DNA from: Pteria penguin | Lineage: Eukaryota; Mollusca; Bivalvia; Pterioida; Pteriidae | NCBI GenBank assembly: GCA_035048485.1 | Contig: CM068587.1 | Span: forward strand, 23,723,034-23,787,033 | Length of the DNA: 64,000 nt | Reading direction: 5' to 3' | Part shown: piece by piece, positions 1 through 12,800 of the stretch | How positions within the stretch are numbered: the stretch's first letter is position 1 | How the letters are laid out: each line of letters starts with the position of its first letter | Notes under the pieces: generated by a model | What the model saw: only the letters and a program-made list of their open reading frames with translations | Databases searched by the model: none | Told to the model about the DNA's origin: nothing | Translations under genes and position numbers: made by a program

Positions 1-399
1 TTTGATTTTGTTTATTGTACACAATTTTATTTATTTATTTTATTATTACATAAAATTTGGTAATCATTTCTATACATATAATTACATTTTTTGTATGAAG
101 TTCAGGTTGATGATATGCAGTAAATATTCATATCTCAGAACATCAGTATATACATATTCCTATACTATGATGTAATTTTCATTGTCCAATATTTTTAAAG
201 TGATAAGAGTATACACATACTCTTGTACTATAAGTATTGATGATGTAATTTTCATTGAAATTTTCCATGACTGTAAAGTGACGAGCAAATCAACATAATG
301 AAGTGTTCGGGGAAAGAGAAGTGGATGTCTGAAGAAAGCATGAGAAGTACAATGGGTCATCCTAACCCTTTGTGTATAACACCTGGTCCCCACCACACT

Positions 400-968
400 A
401 ATGATGATGATGCCACTAACCGTAAGTATAATGAACCTTTACAGGTACACTGATAATTTGCACAAAACCATCACATCGGTGATGCCACTAACAGTAAGTA
501 TAGTAAACACTTACCAGTACACTGATAATTTACACAAAACCATCGCATCGGTGATGCCACTAACATTAAGTAAATGAACACTTACCAGTACACTGATAAT
601 TTACACATCAATGATGCCACTAACAGTAAGTATAATGAACACTTACCAGTACACTGATAATTTACACAAAACCATCACATCGTTGATGCCCCTAACAGTA
701 AGTGTAATATGAACACTTACCAGTACACTCATAATTTACACAAAACCATCACATCGTTGATGCCACTAACAGTAAATGTAATATGAACACTTACCAGTAC
801 ACTGATAATTTACACAAAACCATCACATCGTTGATGCCACTACCAGTAAGTGTAATATGAATATTTACCAATACACTGATAATTTACACAAAAACATCGT
901 ATTGTTGATGCCACTAACAGTAAGTATAATAAACACTTACCAGTACACTGATAATTTACACAAAACCA
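400..968. repeat. Tandem array, ~72 bp unit, about 8 copies
   Basis: Units begin GATGCCACTAACAGTAAGT and end CAAAACCATCACATCG, repeated about eight times with substitutions and one shortened copy near 600. Each unit carries AGTAAGT and, a few bases later, ACTTAC, so every copy can form a small hairpin and presents a splice-donor-like motif on both strands. Short ORFs over this stretch are translations of the array, not genes. Confidence 0.85.
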
Positions 969-1392
969 ACACAGATTACTACAGGATGTATTTAGTAGAA
1001 AGTCCATCTTATTATTTGATACTGTAGCATCATCATTTTGGAACTTTGACCATTCATTAATAATGTAAAGGCAGATCATAAGGAAATTTTTAATGAGCAT
1101 CTGTTGAAAATCAGTGATTTCCTTCAGGTAATTTCAGTCTCTTCCACTTACTGCATCATACTTATGCAAACAATACAAAAGCAATACACTTCTTTGGATA
1201 AGTATATATGAAGGTGTAACACACAAACGTTAAATTTTCCATGACGAAAAAAGCCATATATGTCCAAAACATTGCTTATAAAATCAGGGATTGAATTGTC
1301 ATAGTAGAATAATGTGAATTTTTTGCAAAATGCATTGTGTGTCAAGCATGTGACGAGAGATAAGATTGTTTTATATTGTGTATGTATTGTAG

Positions 1393-1495
1393 AGATAAAG
1401 ATGACGGTTGCTGTAGTGTCGACATGCCTAGTCGTTTTCTTCATTCTTGTCGTCCTCGTTATTTTATACATGCGAAGGAAACAGGAAGGGATCAG
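1393..1495 (+). CDS. Exon with transmembrane segment, unrecognised membrane protein
   Basis: A pyrimidine-rich tract ending in TAG precedes the exon and a GTCAGT donor follows ATCAG. The reading frame gives IKMTVAVVSTC, then about 20 hydrophobic residues (CLVVFFILVVLVILYM), then RRKQEGI. This is a membrane span with a positively charged inner flank, as in a single-pass protein with a cytoplasmic tail. The ATG at 1402 could be the start, or an internal Met if upstream exons lie outside the window. Joined directly to the next candidate exon at its best acceptor the frame hits a stop, so a small exon may be missing or the acceptor is different. The family is not recognised. Confidence 0.45.
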
Positions 1496-2234
1496 GTCAG
1501 TCATCAACTTGTCATATAAATCGTGCTTTTCCTCAGTTTTTCATTATCTACAGAGCAGTTCAAAACAACCAAAACTTATTTAGTTATAACATATTATTCT
1601 ACATAAAGACTTTGGACTGCATTAAAGAGATGCAAAATTATTTTGTATGAATATATATTTTCACTTTTATTTTACACACTGTAATTTATGGCAAAATTTT
1701 TCTGAATAAACTCTTTTGGCTTTTTAAAAGAGCTGGTATCTGTATTTCTAAAATAGGACTGATAATCTCTATCAGGTTTTAGAGAAATTAAAAAGGCTAG
1801 AATTTCTTCTGGTTAAGAACTTATGGAGGGATTTTGATGAGTCTTAGCACTGAGTGAAGTACTCAAAGTCCTCTACATGTGTTGTTGTTTTTGGACCAGA
1901 TCAGTTAAGGGGTGGGTTCAGGGTAGGGTCACATACCTCTCAAAGGGGTACTTCCTTTGAGAAACATTTTCTTGAAACTTGTTGCATATATCAACAAAAA
2001 GAATGCATCACAGTAATCTACAGGGATTGGGTTTTTTTTTTTTTTTTTTTTTTCGTTCTGTTCTAAAATACAGTTTTTGAAAGTTTAAATTTTTTGTAAT
2101 TTTTATTCCATAGAGTATACATGTAAATGTATAGCCGACTAATTGCGTAGCAATAACCAGTACATAAGATGTTTTATTGTTAATGATTGTTTTAGTCACA
2201 TGTGATAATAAATTTACAAAGTTTTATTTCACAG

Positions 2235-2372
2235 TTATTAAGATGCTACGTCTCGATAGAATGAACTTTGAGTTTTATGTTTTACCTGACCATTTGAATT
2301 TACCTGACCTTTGGGACATAGATTGCTGGGGTAGGGTAGGAGAACCTGTCTTTGACATCACAGACAGATTTG
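2235..2372 (+). CDS. Probable tail exon of the same membrane protein
   Basis: A strong acceptor (TTTATTTCACAG) opens a reading frame giving MLRLDRMNFEFYVLPDHLN, then LPDLWDIDCWGRVGEPVFD and ITDRF, with a possible GTAACA donor after TTTG. The composition is protein-like and has no resemblance to the repeats around it. An alternative weaker acceptor ending GATAG at about 2257 would keep frame with the preceding exon. No family is recognised; the placement after a transmembrane exon suggests a cytoplasmic tail, which is inference. Confidence 0.4.
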
Positions 2373-3106
2373 GTAACAGACTGAAAATGAACACACTTTT
2401 AAATGTTTTCATGATAGATTAAAGTATTTGAAGTTTGCTGATAGCTTATTCTTATGAAATGAATCATCAATGGCATCTTTAAATGAACATTTGATCGATC
2501 AATCATCCAATTTTATCATTTAGGTAAAATAGTTTTAACAGCTTACATAATTATGAAAATCAGATAGGCACAGGTCAAGTAATTAGGCATGTTGTGTACT
2601 AATCAATTAGTCAGTTAAAGCTAGATCACTTGTAATCCCCTAATAAGAAGCCATTATCAAGATAAACAAGGTAAATTTTGATAAGGGGACTGCACAAAGA
2701 ATTCAAGATAAGCATGGTAGTTGACATAGAGGATGTCGAGATATCTAGGCCAAATTTAATTAGATTATTAAGGAAAAAAGTTGGGACAAATGATTGACGT
2801 CAAGATAAGCCGGGTTGTCGAAATATCCCATGACGAAGTTTACCTGTAATTTATTTGACCTTCTCATTGCAGTTGCCTCATAATGCATAATGTTTGTGCA
2901 TTTCATCAGACAGTAGGGAAACAAAAGTTATTGTTAAGAATTGGAAAGCCAAAAGAAATTTGAGAATTTTTTGCATTTTTGAAGATGATAAAAGATAAGG
3001 GTATTGCACGTTTGGTATATAATATATCAAGTTTTTACTCATTCTTCTCATTCAAGACTAATGAAAGGTTTGGATGTTATTCTCATACTGCTTCTATTTT
3101 TTCCAG

Positions 3107-3239
3107 ACATTTCCAGTTATCTCCCCTTAATGACGATGATAATGAACTGATACTGAACATGGAGAACCCCGAGGAATATGCCAACAATTCGGATCCTACA
3201 TTTAACAATGACTTTTATTCTAAGATGACTCATTCTTGA
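3107..3239 (+). CDS. Probable terminal exon of the same membrane protein
   Basis: An acceptor (TTTTTTCCAG) is followed by a frame reading HFQLSPLNDDDNELILNMEN, then PEEYANNSDPTFNNDF and YSKMTHS, ending in TGA. The acidic patch DDDNEL and Tyr-containing stretches resemble sorting or adaptor sequences of receptor tails, but this is only a composition argument. A second AG ten bases on would start the exon at 3117 in the same frame. The phase relation to the previous exon is unresolved. Confidence 0.4.
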
Positions 3240-6200
3240 TGAAAATTTTTGTGTTGATGCCTTTCACACATGTCAAACCATTTTATCTTGTATATATACA
3301 TGTATTATGAAGTTAATTCCACTACACATTGTACTGTGATGTTAGTGTATCATTTGCATTTGTTACTGTACATGTATTTATGTATGATAGAAGTTTGCAA
3401 TAACAAAATATAGGTATAAAGCCTTTGTGTATTTGTAATTTCATGAATTCCTGCATATTCATGCTGTTTTGTTTCTATAAAAATGCATAATTGTGTGCCT
3501 TAATTATGTTATTCCTTTTGCTGTCTTTATATAATGTGATGAGCAGATTATCTAGACTTTTTGACCACTTACAGATTAGTGTTCAATGGATATTTTATTG
3601 TCACATGTAACCCTATAGCATCTTTGTTGTGTTTGTGTATACAAGTTCCCATGAGCAATGCAGGACTTTTTGTGCCTCTGAGTTTATGTAATATACAACA
3701 TTGTCTAAAATTATTCCTTATACATATACAATGTACTTTCTTTAATAATTTGTTGTTTCAATGCTAAATGAACTGTATGTTATGTTAAAGTTACATGTAC
3801 CGGGTAATTACAGTAGAACACTTGTGTTTCCTGTGGCTTTATTTTTGCAATGATCTTATTCATGATATATTCACAGAGATAATTTGCGCAAAGAGAAATA
3901 TAACTAATATTTTGATACTGTAGTCAAATGAAGGGATGGCCAGACTTTGTTTTCAATTGGCAACTTAATGCGCAGATAAAGCCCATGCTAATACAGATTA
4001 AAAGTACATTTTTTGCTAACTAGAATTTTGGGGATTTTGGGACACTGGATATGATTCATAGAAATGGCTATAGATAACTAATAGAGAAAATACATGTAAA
4101 GCAGTTTTGGTGGCCATGGTTACTTATAATGTTTCTTATGTCTGCCAACTCTGTATGAAATTTAATGTGAATGAAGATGGTTCTAGTCTTTAGACATTTA
4201 AATATATTGCTCTTTGTGCAAGGAATACCATCCATAGTAATGTCTCTAGTCAAAATACTACTATTTTCTAGTACTTTTCTAATGTATATATTCAAGTCAA
4301 TAGAAAATTTGTATTGGGGAAATATTATTTTATCCAATGCTTTATTGTGATACTTTAAGTCATTTATATAATTTATATGATATTTCTCATAACTTAAAAA
4401 TCCCAGAGAGAGAGAGAGAATGAGAGATTTTGCCCTATTGCCATATAATGCCACATAATGCTATTGTTGCCCACATTCCATGATTAAGAACTCTGAACAA
4501 ATATTGTGTCACAACATTCTGAAGTTCAGTATCATTTATCTTGTGCAAATTACATATCATACACATCAACAGTCATTTTGATCTCTCTGAATATTTGATT
4601 TCCAGGAATATGTGCACTACATTTATATTCTTGTATTTGTGAATTGTAACCTTAAATCTTTCTTTTACCTTTGCTCATGTCAACATAAATTGAATTTATG
4701 TATGTACCTTTTTTATGGTACAGGAATGTAAAAAATGTTATCAGTCTCATTTCTCTTTTCTCAAATTTATCATGAGGGATACTATCAATGGTTTATTTAT
4801 GTGTACAATATTTATAATGAGTGATTCTAACAATGATTTATTTGTTATGTGAAAAACATTTATCTTAAATAACTTCTTTAGACATACATGTACTTGATAT
4901 TTTATATATTTTTTGGACAAAAAAAACCCGTTTCTTTTATATTCTTTGATAAAAACTATTTTAAAAACAGTAATTGTAAATATCCTCAATTAACAATTAT
5001 GTTTTCTACATTTTTCAGTCTTGAAAATACATTCCAATTATTTGTACTGTATTTTATGTCATATTTCATATCACATTATTACCTGATTAGTTGTATTCCC
5101 TTTTGACACATTTCTAATACTATTTGTTCAGCAAATTTCTTTTTAAGTACCTCAATGCCAATAACGTTTCAGTTTTGTACTGCTTCTTTTGCCGAAAAAA
5201 AAATTTAATTAGACCCATCGCTTTGGTCTTATGAAGGGTCCTCTAATAAGGTAAATATGGTTTATTAATGGCAAAATCAAAACAATCAAAGAGCAGAATT
5301 CATTTCTGGAAAAGTATCCACTTGCATTATCTTGAAAAAAAGACTTGTTTAACTATTTAGTACTTATCTTTAACCAGGTTTTCTATTTAAGGCCTTTCAC
5401 AAACCATATTTCTTTACATAGTATGTTTCGTGTTAATGAATATTGTTATTTATTTTAATATCAGTGATAAAAGTTATTATTGTATATAATACAGAGAAAA
5501 GGTAATACCTACTGTTGTGATTATACATTTGACTTACTGTAAACAATAAATTATTTGATTTCTTCTTTAAACTTTTATGTAATATGGCCGAGGTACAGTT
5601 ACGTTAAAGGTCAGAAAATTGTTAGATTTGAGGCCATTGACCTCATGATCATATCAGAAGTTTGTTCATTGACAAGTATATCACTAAACTGCTTCTAAGT
5701 TTGGCTTAATAGACTAAAGATTCCCTGCAATTTAAGTCTCAGCAGATCAGGCAGGAAGAGGCCCAAATGGGTCTAATTTTCTCACACAAGCACCTTATGC
5801 ACATGAAGAAATTAGAGTATCATTTTTGTCTTATATGAGTATCTTTTGTCAGAGAATTTTGTTTCAGAATCAATTCTAGCAAACACCTCATCCTTCTAAA
5901 ACTATCGGTTACATTTAGTTTTTCATCCAAGCCCATCTTTTAAAAGAGATTACCTTGATGGACTTATATTGTCAAGAACTGCAGGATCTCTGACTTCATT
6001 CCTACCTAGATTTAACAAAATCTTTTTAGTCTTTTTTGAACAAAAAACAAACGGGCCACTCAGCTGAGCATCTAACTGCCCAAAGAAAAAACCAAAGGTA
6101 TCTTGCACAAAGAAAATGAAAAATGTGGTAAGTTTGTTGTTTGGAATAAGGGTGGGGATCTCAATACTTCTAAAGATACAAGACCATTTATAAAAGGGGT

Positions 6201-8317
6201 GGTCTGATATGACACCAGGGTCCTCTGCTTATGTGTCAATGAACTTTACTTGACACGAGGAACAAAAAATTACTAGGTTTGAGGGTGGAGACATCAGTTG
6301 TTTCTAAGAAAAATCGTCATACCTTTTTTGCAATTCATGAAAAATCCAAATTTAAAATTTTGTCAAAATTCTTTCTTAAGAACATTACTTTATTCTGGCC
6401 AAAATCACAGATGTCTGTGTACCGCTATGTCGCCCTACATCACTGACTCTATAGATATGGTAATAAAATACTGTATTGATAGAGTCAGTAACATAGGGTG
6501 GCATATTGCTACACAGATATCTCAGGCTAAAATAAGCATTTCAGTACATCAACAGTCAAGCATTGGGAAATATTGATTAAAACCATGCTACTTCGCATGA
6601 AAGTGTTTAAGTGTGAAAAGATATTACAAAATTGTCAAGTATTATTTATCCAATTTTACTGAAATGAACAAACTTGAAACATACATTTTTCTAGATCACT
6701 CAGATGCCAGTAGTTTCATCATCCACACAGTGGTTCTGGAGAAAACTTTTAAAGTGGGGTGCCCTCTGAGACGTATTTTTAGCCATGGCGGCACTACATG
6801 TCAGCAGATTTGGACGAAATGAACAAACTTAGTATAGGACCTACAGTATTTCATGTATACAAAGTTTCATCAAATTCCATTAAAAAAAAAATTCCTGAAA
6901 AATGACCTTAACCTTTGACTGCAAAAAACTATAATGTTCAACCTCTTTCATTAGAAATATTTGTGAAAAAGTCATGATTTTACACTGAGGGGTTCTCTTT
7001 TTTCCAGACGGTTCCAGACATGCACCAACACACACAGGGAAATGATGTTGAATCCCAATAACAATTTGCAGTTCAAAGTATTATTTCACACTACTTCTTG
7101 CATTTCTAGCAATCTGTTTGGAAAATAGAAGAAGTCATTTTCAGCATCCAGTGTAGGAAAGGGATACAAACCAAATTCTCAAACAAGTTTATCTATTTTA
7201 TTTTATATTAGCATCAAGTAAATAAATGTTGACATTTTGATACAAGAACAGAATAAAACATTCAACTAAATTTGGATGTCACAAGGATGGGTGACCATGA
7301 AGACGATAAAGATGGCCAAGCATTGGTAAAGCTCCAAAAATCATTTCTCAATTAAAACAAAGCTCCTCATTACTATTTCATTAAAACAAATTATGAATTT
7401 TGAACTATATAAAAATATTGATACAGATTTTAATATTATAAATAAAAACAGATATTGTGAAACTTTAACATTTGAAGACCCTTTGCATAAACTAAGTGTA
7501 GGCAAGTTTCAAGCAATGTAGTTACATACAAAGATCAGCACCATGGTCATCCTTACCACGGTATTCAATACATAATGAAACAGGCTTCTGCATGGTGTAT
7601 AAAAAGATATAGATATGTGATCAGATGACAATCTACATAATGCATGACACAACAACAGCTGACTAAACACTGTCAACAAAGACAATGAGTTCACAGAGGT
7701 ATGTGTCTAAGACAAAGGGGTTTGCCAATGGTATGACACATATCTCATTACAGGTGAGAAAAGGTCATAGGATTTGACAAAATCTTGTCACAGTTTTAAC
7801 AAATGTGTAAAACTCTCATGACAAAATTATATTTATGACCAAAATATTCCTGAAAAGATTCTTCTCACAGATGAAACTAAAGTATTGTCAAAAGTGGGAC
7901 ATGTCACTGGTATGACATAGTCAAGTGACAGGCAAAACAGATGTCATCTAACTGGAACGGTGTTATAAGTATTGTACAAATAAAAGATAATTTATGTGTC
8001 TAAAAAAAACATGGCAGGAAAAACTGAGAATGATATGATCGTATATATATTAGCACTTTCACTAACCAACATAAAATGTCCATTATGTCTCATCTTAATC
8101 AACATAAAAACGAGGTCTATTTGGTTGGTCCTTACTTTCATAAAACCTACCGAAAACTTTCCGACAATGGAGATCTTCGACTAATTCAAACAAACATACG
8201 ATCTTCTATTCACAGAAATTTTCTGTGAATCCTGACTACAATAAGACATTCCTCATACCGAAGTTTTCTACTGACTTGTGAAATTTGCCTCATCACGGAT
8301 GTAATCTGTTGGTCCTC
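3240..8317. other. 3' UTR candidate, then AT-rich intergenic DNA
   Basis: The first few hundred bases are probably the 3' UTR of the membrane-protein gene. Beyond that no supported gene is seen. Decayed fragments of the repeat families found elsewhere occur near 5745-5830 (GAGGCCCAAATGGGTC), 6040-6290 and 6740-7010. A 128-codon frame at 4068-4454 on the minus strand has no recognisable domain. Confidence 0.5.
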
Positions 8318-8520
8318 ACCAACTGGAAACACTCCGGATAACAAGCTTTCTGCTGATCAGAGCTAGCATCACACATTCCGGATATCAGACTTCCTGCTGA
8401 TCAGAGCCAGCATCACACTTTCCGGATATCAGACTTCCTGCTGATTAGAGCCAGCATCACACATTCTGGATAACAGGCTTTCTGCTGATCAGAGCCAGCA
8501 TCACACATTCCTTTCTATCG
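8318..8520. repeat. Tandem array, ~45 bp unit, about 4 copies
   Basis: The unit CCGGATATCAGACTTCCTGC followed by TGATCAGAGCCAGCATCACA recurs four times with a few substitutions (for example GATAACAGGCTTTCT in the outer copies). It lies about 0.8 kb beyond the numb stop codon and could fall in the 3' flank of that gene. Confidence 0.85.
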
Positions 8521-8638
8521 AGATCCTGTTCTACTCATAACAAAACATAAAAAAAAGTTTGTATAAATCTGTGATAAATATAAATGTGCAATTACAACCT
8601 TGATTGATCTATAACTCAAATATATGTAAAATATATGT

Positions 8639-8661
8639 TTATATATATATATATATATATA
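8639..8661. repeat. TA dinucleotide microsatellite
   Basis: An uninterrupted run of alternating T and A. Confidence 0.9.
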
Positions 8662-9311
8662 TCTATAATGTTATGTGACAATAAAAAATCAACACTACTA
8701 TACATAAGACAAAAAGTACAGTACACTGTATGATGCATATGGTGAAAATAAAAATTCTTTCTAGTAAGACTGCAATCCTTCATATACCTAAGAAAAATTG
8801 ATTGAATGAGGAAACGTAAAAGATGTAACTTGATAAATATCAATAATATTATAAACCAACAGAACAAATATCTGTTTATAGCTTAAAATTATATATATAT
8901 ACAGTATTACTATTGCTTAGAGAATATTTGTAGCCCAGGAGATACAGGTTATGTGGCGTTTAAAGCAACATCACAGACTGCGATACTCACAACTGATATA
9001 ACCAGGTAAGTACAGACTAAACATAACAATATACACCACAAAGTATGATATGGACACAAGCAGGTAACAAAAATAAAATACACGAGGTACGATACATTAT
9101 CATCGTATAACACACAGAGTACATCTGAAGTACTATAAAACTCCGGCTTGAAGCCCTGTTTCCAATGCCATACCCTTATGCCTTTGACAAAGAACACATT
9201 ACCCGGTATTCTTTGATGAAGTAAATCCAGCATAGGAAAGTCAGTATGTCACCTTTTTGGACCACTTATATATTGAGCCGCCTTTAAAAATTCCAGAATA
9301 AAAAGCCAGCA

Positions 9312-9865
9312 TTATAACTTGACCTCAAAAGTCTTTTGTGTTGTTTGACTACTGGAAGCGAAAGGATTACTGGTATTTGAGTTTGTATTGGCAGTGGAAG
9401 TGGATTTCGCTGCCCATGCCACATCAAAAGGATCAACCTCTGGGCCCGATGAAGGTTTTGAAGACACACTAGATGATGTCGAGCTAGAAACGTTACTAGG
9501 CCAAGCACTACCGTTAAATTGTACACCTCTCTGATTTGCCATTTCTAGGAGGGTCGGTTTGGTAACTTGCCGGCGTTGTGCCCACGGATGGCTCATTGAA
9601 AGCTCACCAGTGTCAATGGAATGGCTACGCGTGTGTTGGAGATGTGTGAAGTTACGTGGAGGAGGTTGAGGATATTGATTCACTACTGAAGGCACTCCAT
9701 TTGACATCGATGAAGTTCCAACAGGTGGTGCTCCAGCAAATGGATTTGTAGCTTGTGATGTTGCCCATGGAGAACCATCTCCTGCCATACCATTGGCCGA
9801 GGTGGATGCTGCCCAAGGGTTGGTTTGCTGTACTGGTGCCGCAGGATGAGATACCCGTGGATATG
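9312..9865 (-). CDS. numb: numb exon 8 (residues 361-544, stop)
   Basis: Acceptor TTAATTTCAG; the split codon G|CA joins exon 7. The exon encodes [19 protein letters not shown], a Ser/Thr/Asn/Pro-rich linker with TNPFAG, the short block [18 protein letters not shown], then [13 protein letters not shown] (a DPF motif of the kind that binds the AP-2 alpha-ear) and [10 protein letters not shown] (an NPF motif of the kind bound by EH-domain proteins such as Eps15). It ends QKTFEVKL and TAA. This matches the C-terminal layout of fly and vertebrate Numb. Confidence 0.95.
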
Positions 9866-12800
9866 CTGAAATTAACAACACAACACATTGTACTAGATAA
9901 TAAAGTAACAAGGATGTAACATATTAATTCTCATCACTGATTCAGACAGTAAATACATGTAACAAACCAAGGTGAACAGCTTGTCACCAGTCTTCAAATT
10001 TGTCAACAGGTGACAAGAGCAAACTTACCTGGCTGTGTGAATGGGGTATGTTGTTGTTGTGGTTGTTTGGAGTTACCATGGAATGTAGGGGAGGACATAT
10101 TTTGTTGAGGAGCAGACTCTACTCTTTGGGGACTTCCCATACCAGGGAAAGGATCCTCGCTGCTCAGCTGGGATAAACCCATTGTTAGCTGCTGACACAT
10201 CTGGGCTATAGAATCTTCTTGTTCCTTACTAGGTGACATCTCCTGAATAGGTTGGGTTACAACTGAAACATTAATTAAATTAAATGAAAACTTTCTGTAA
10301 ATACTGCAATATAATTACTATGAAAGAAATACAATCCATCGGTGAGATTTTACTGTAATCTGTAAGAATAAATTTTAGTTAATCTGAGTAAGACTCGTGA
10401 GTTTGCAATGTACTGTGATGTTCTGTTAATCTGGAAACGTTTCTTTCCTGCCAATTTCTCCAGATAAACTGATTTTCCAGACTAAAGAAACATTATACAT
10501 ATGTACATGTATTTGTCTGGAATCTTCCTCCTCAAATATCATATGTTTGTAATGTAGTCACAGGCCTATCCATTTTTGAGTATAGAAAATATAATTTTCT
10601 TATGTACATATTTTATTATGTATTAATGTGTATGCATCACAGTCCCAAACATCAATAAACACAAAGTAATTTTATCTTTGAAACTACAGACAGTCATTTG
10701 CATTGTCCAAATTAGCGACCTATGGAACATGTCATGCATAACAACCGTTAAAACAGAACATTTATCCAATATCGGTTGATTAACAAAAACATAGAAGAAC
10801 TATTGGACAGCATGATCCAGAGGAATAATAATTAAAATTTAGTTTTTTGCCAAAGTATCGTGTATATCGTTGCAAAGAGGTCCCATTTTTTATTCCCATC
10901 ATAGGTTGTGGATAATCTGTTGTCTAGATGAGACAGTAAAGTTATAGCCTAATAATAGGTCATGGGGTCTCAGTGAACGTTAATTCAAGAAACAGCAATT
11001 TCACTTCTATACTGCAGCTAAGCTCAAGTGCTCGAAGTTCCCTTCTGTGAAATAAGTTGGACCACAATGATGTCCATCATGCTCACCCAATTGTGATATT
11101 TTTGCATGTATCTTTGAATATCTTTGAACAAATCCAGAAAGATTTTTTAAAAGTGGAGCACACTTCAAATACTTTGAATTTATAAAATCAATGAGAGATA
11201 TCTTACTGGAATTGGTGACAGGTTGCTGTGATGATGGTTCATTAATAGCATTCTGTCGCTGTAGTGTTGAGGGCAAATCACTCAGTCTCAGAGATACAGA
11301 TCGCTTGAATGGAGATGAGCTATTTTGTAGATTTTCAAAGCCTCTGAAAGATCCTTGCCTGTACAACATGTTAGGTGTGGCACGTGGTCTCTCTACAGCA
11401 AAAGGGTTATCCACCTTTTTTACCGGAACTGGCTCTACAAAGTATCCAAATATAACTTTACAGTGTTGAGGACCCTTAGCTCTCCCTATTTCTATATCAC
11501 TAATTATGCATAAAAGAAAAATCTGTTCAAAACCTATGGCTATAAGGAGTAAAACTTTCAAATTTAAAAATTAACATTAAATGAAGTCTATAGATATTGC
11601 ACATTTATGAAGAACACATATAAACCAGGCCATTGCTTTATTAAGTCTCATGATGAAAATGCTTTCACTAATAATGTATGGGTGTGGTACTTTATTTTAA
11701 CGGATTTATATTTTAGTGGAAAAAAGGCTGTCCCTGAAGAGTAAATTCTTGACTGCAAGTCACACCTTTTCATGACATCTACCTTTAGCTCTCTTATTAA
11801 AATCTGGTTGTGCTAACATACTATATACACAGTTAATTTACAAATAAATACTGTACTCCTTGAGTTTGACATGATTAAAGCAGTTTCAGGTACAAAGTTA
11901 CAATGTTGATGACCCTTAACTCTCCTTCTATACAAGTATGACAAGACATACCAAGCAGTATTGCATTATACATCTGATGGGTTTATAACATTCTCTGTGC
12001 ATGTAGATAACTTAATTCACCACCTCAATAGCACTCAAAAAGTCCAAAACTAATATAGAACTCTGTGGGTCTATTATTCTCTCTGTGAGTGCATTTTGAC
12101 ACCTACCAGTAAATATAGCACTCTAGAGGTCAGTTATTCTCTCTGTGAGTGTAGTTTGACACTTACCAGCTAGTATAGCACTCTAGAGGTCAGTTATTCT
12201 CTCTGTGAGTGTAGTTTGACACTTACCAGCTAGTATAGCACTCTGTGGGTCTGTTATCCTCTCTGTGAGTGTAGTTTGACGGAAGGATCCTGTCCTAGTG
12301 AAAGTGGTGCGATCCTGGCTGTAAGTGACAGTAACCGCTGTTGTAGAATCTTTGTCACGTTTCTGTTTGCGTTCTAGACATATAGCAAAAGCACATCCTA
12401 CAGCATGGCTCAATCTCTCTCCCTAGAATAGCCAACTCAAGACTTGAACAGGAGGTAACAAGGTATGCAAACATTATGACTACCATAAATATTCTAAGAT
12501 TTGTTATTTCAACATGCAAAAAAACTGAAAATCTGTGTGAATTTTTTCTATTTGCATCATATCAGTAATTAACAAAAGCAAAACTTCCAAGTCAATTTGT
12601 GAAAAGTAGCATTACAATAATCTCATGCATTTGATTTCACAATCATAAAAATCACGACGCTTCACTGACGGTTAGATATTAGTACAAATGGAATGATATG
12701 AGCAGTACTTCAGTGATCAGAGTATACAGAGTGCAGATATTAACAACCCTACCATCCTAAAAGTGGTGGAAAGATAAACCACTAAGTCATGCCAAACGCT

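Noticed and set aside
4068..4454. 128-codon minus-strand frame
   Set aside because: No recognisable domain or splice context; compatible with chance in AT-rich DNA or an old retroelement piece, which I could not support.
11191..11469. 92-codon plus-strand frame
   Set aside because: Antisense shadow of numb exon 6.
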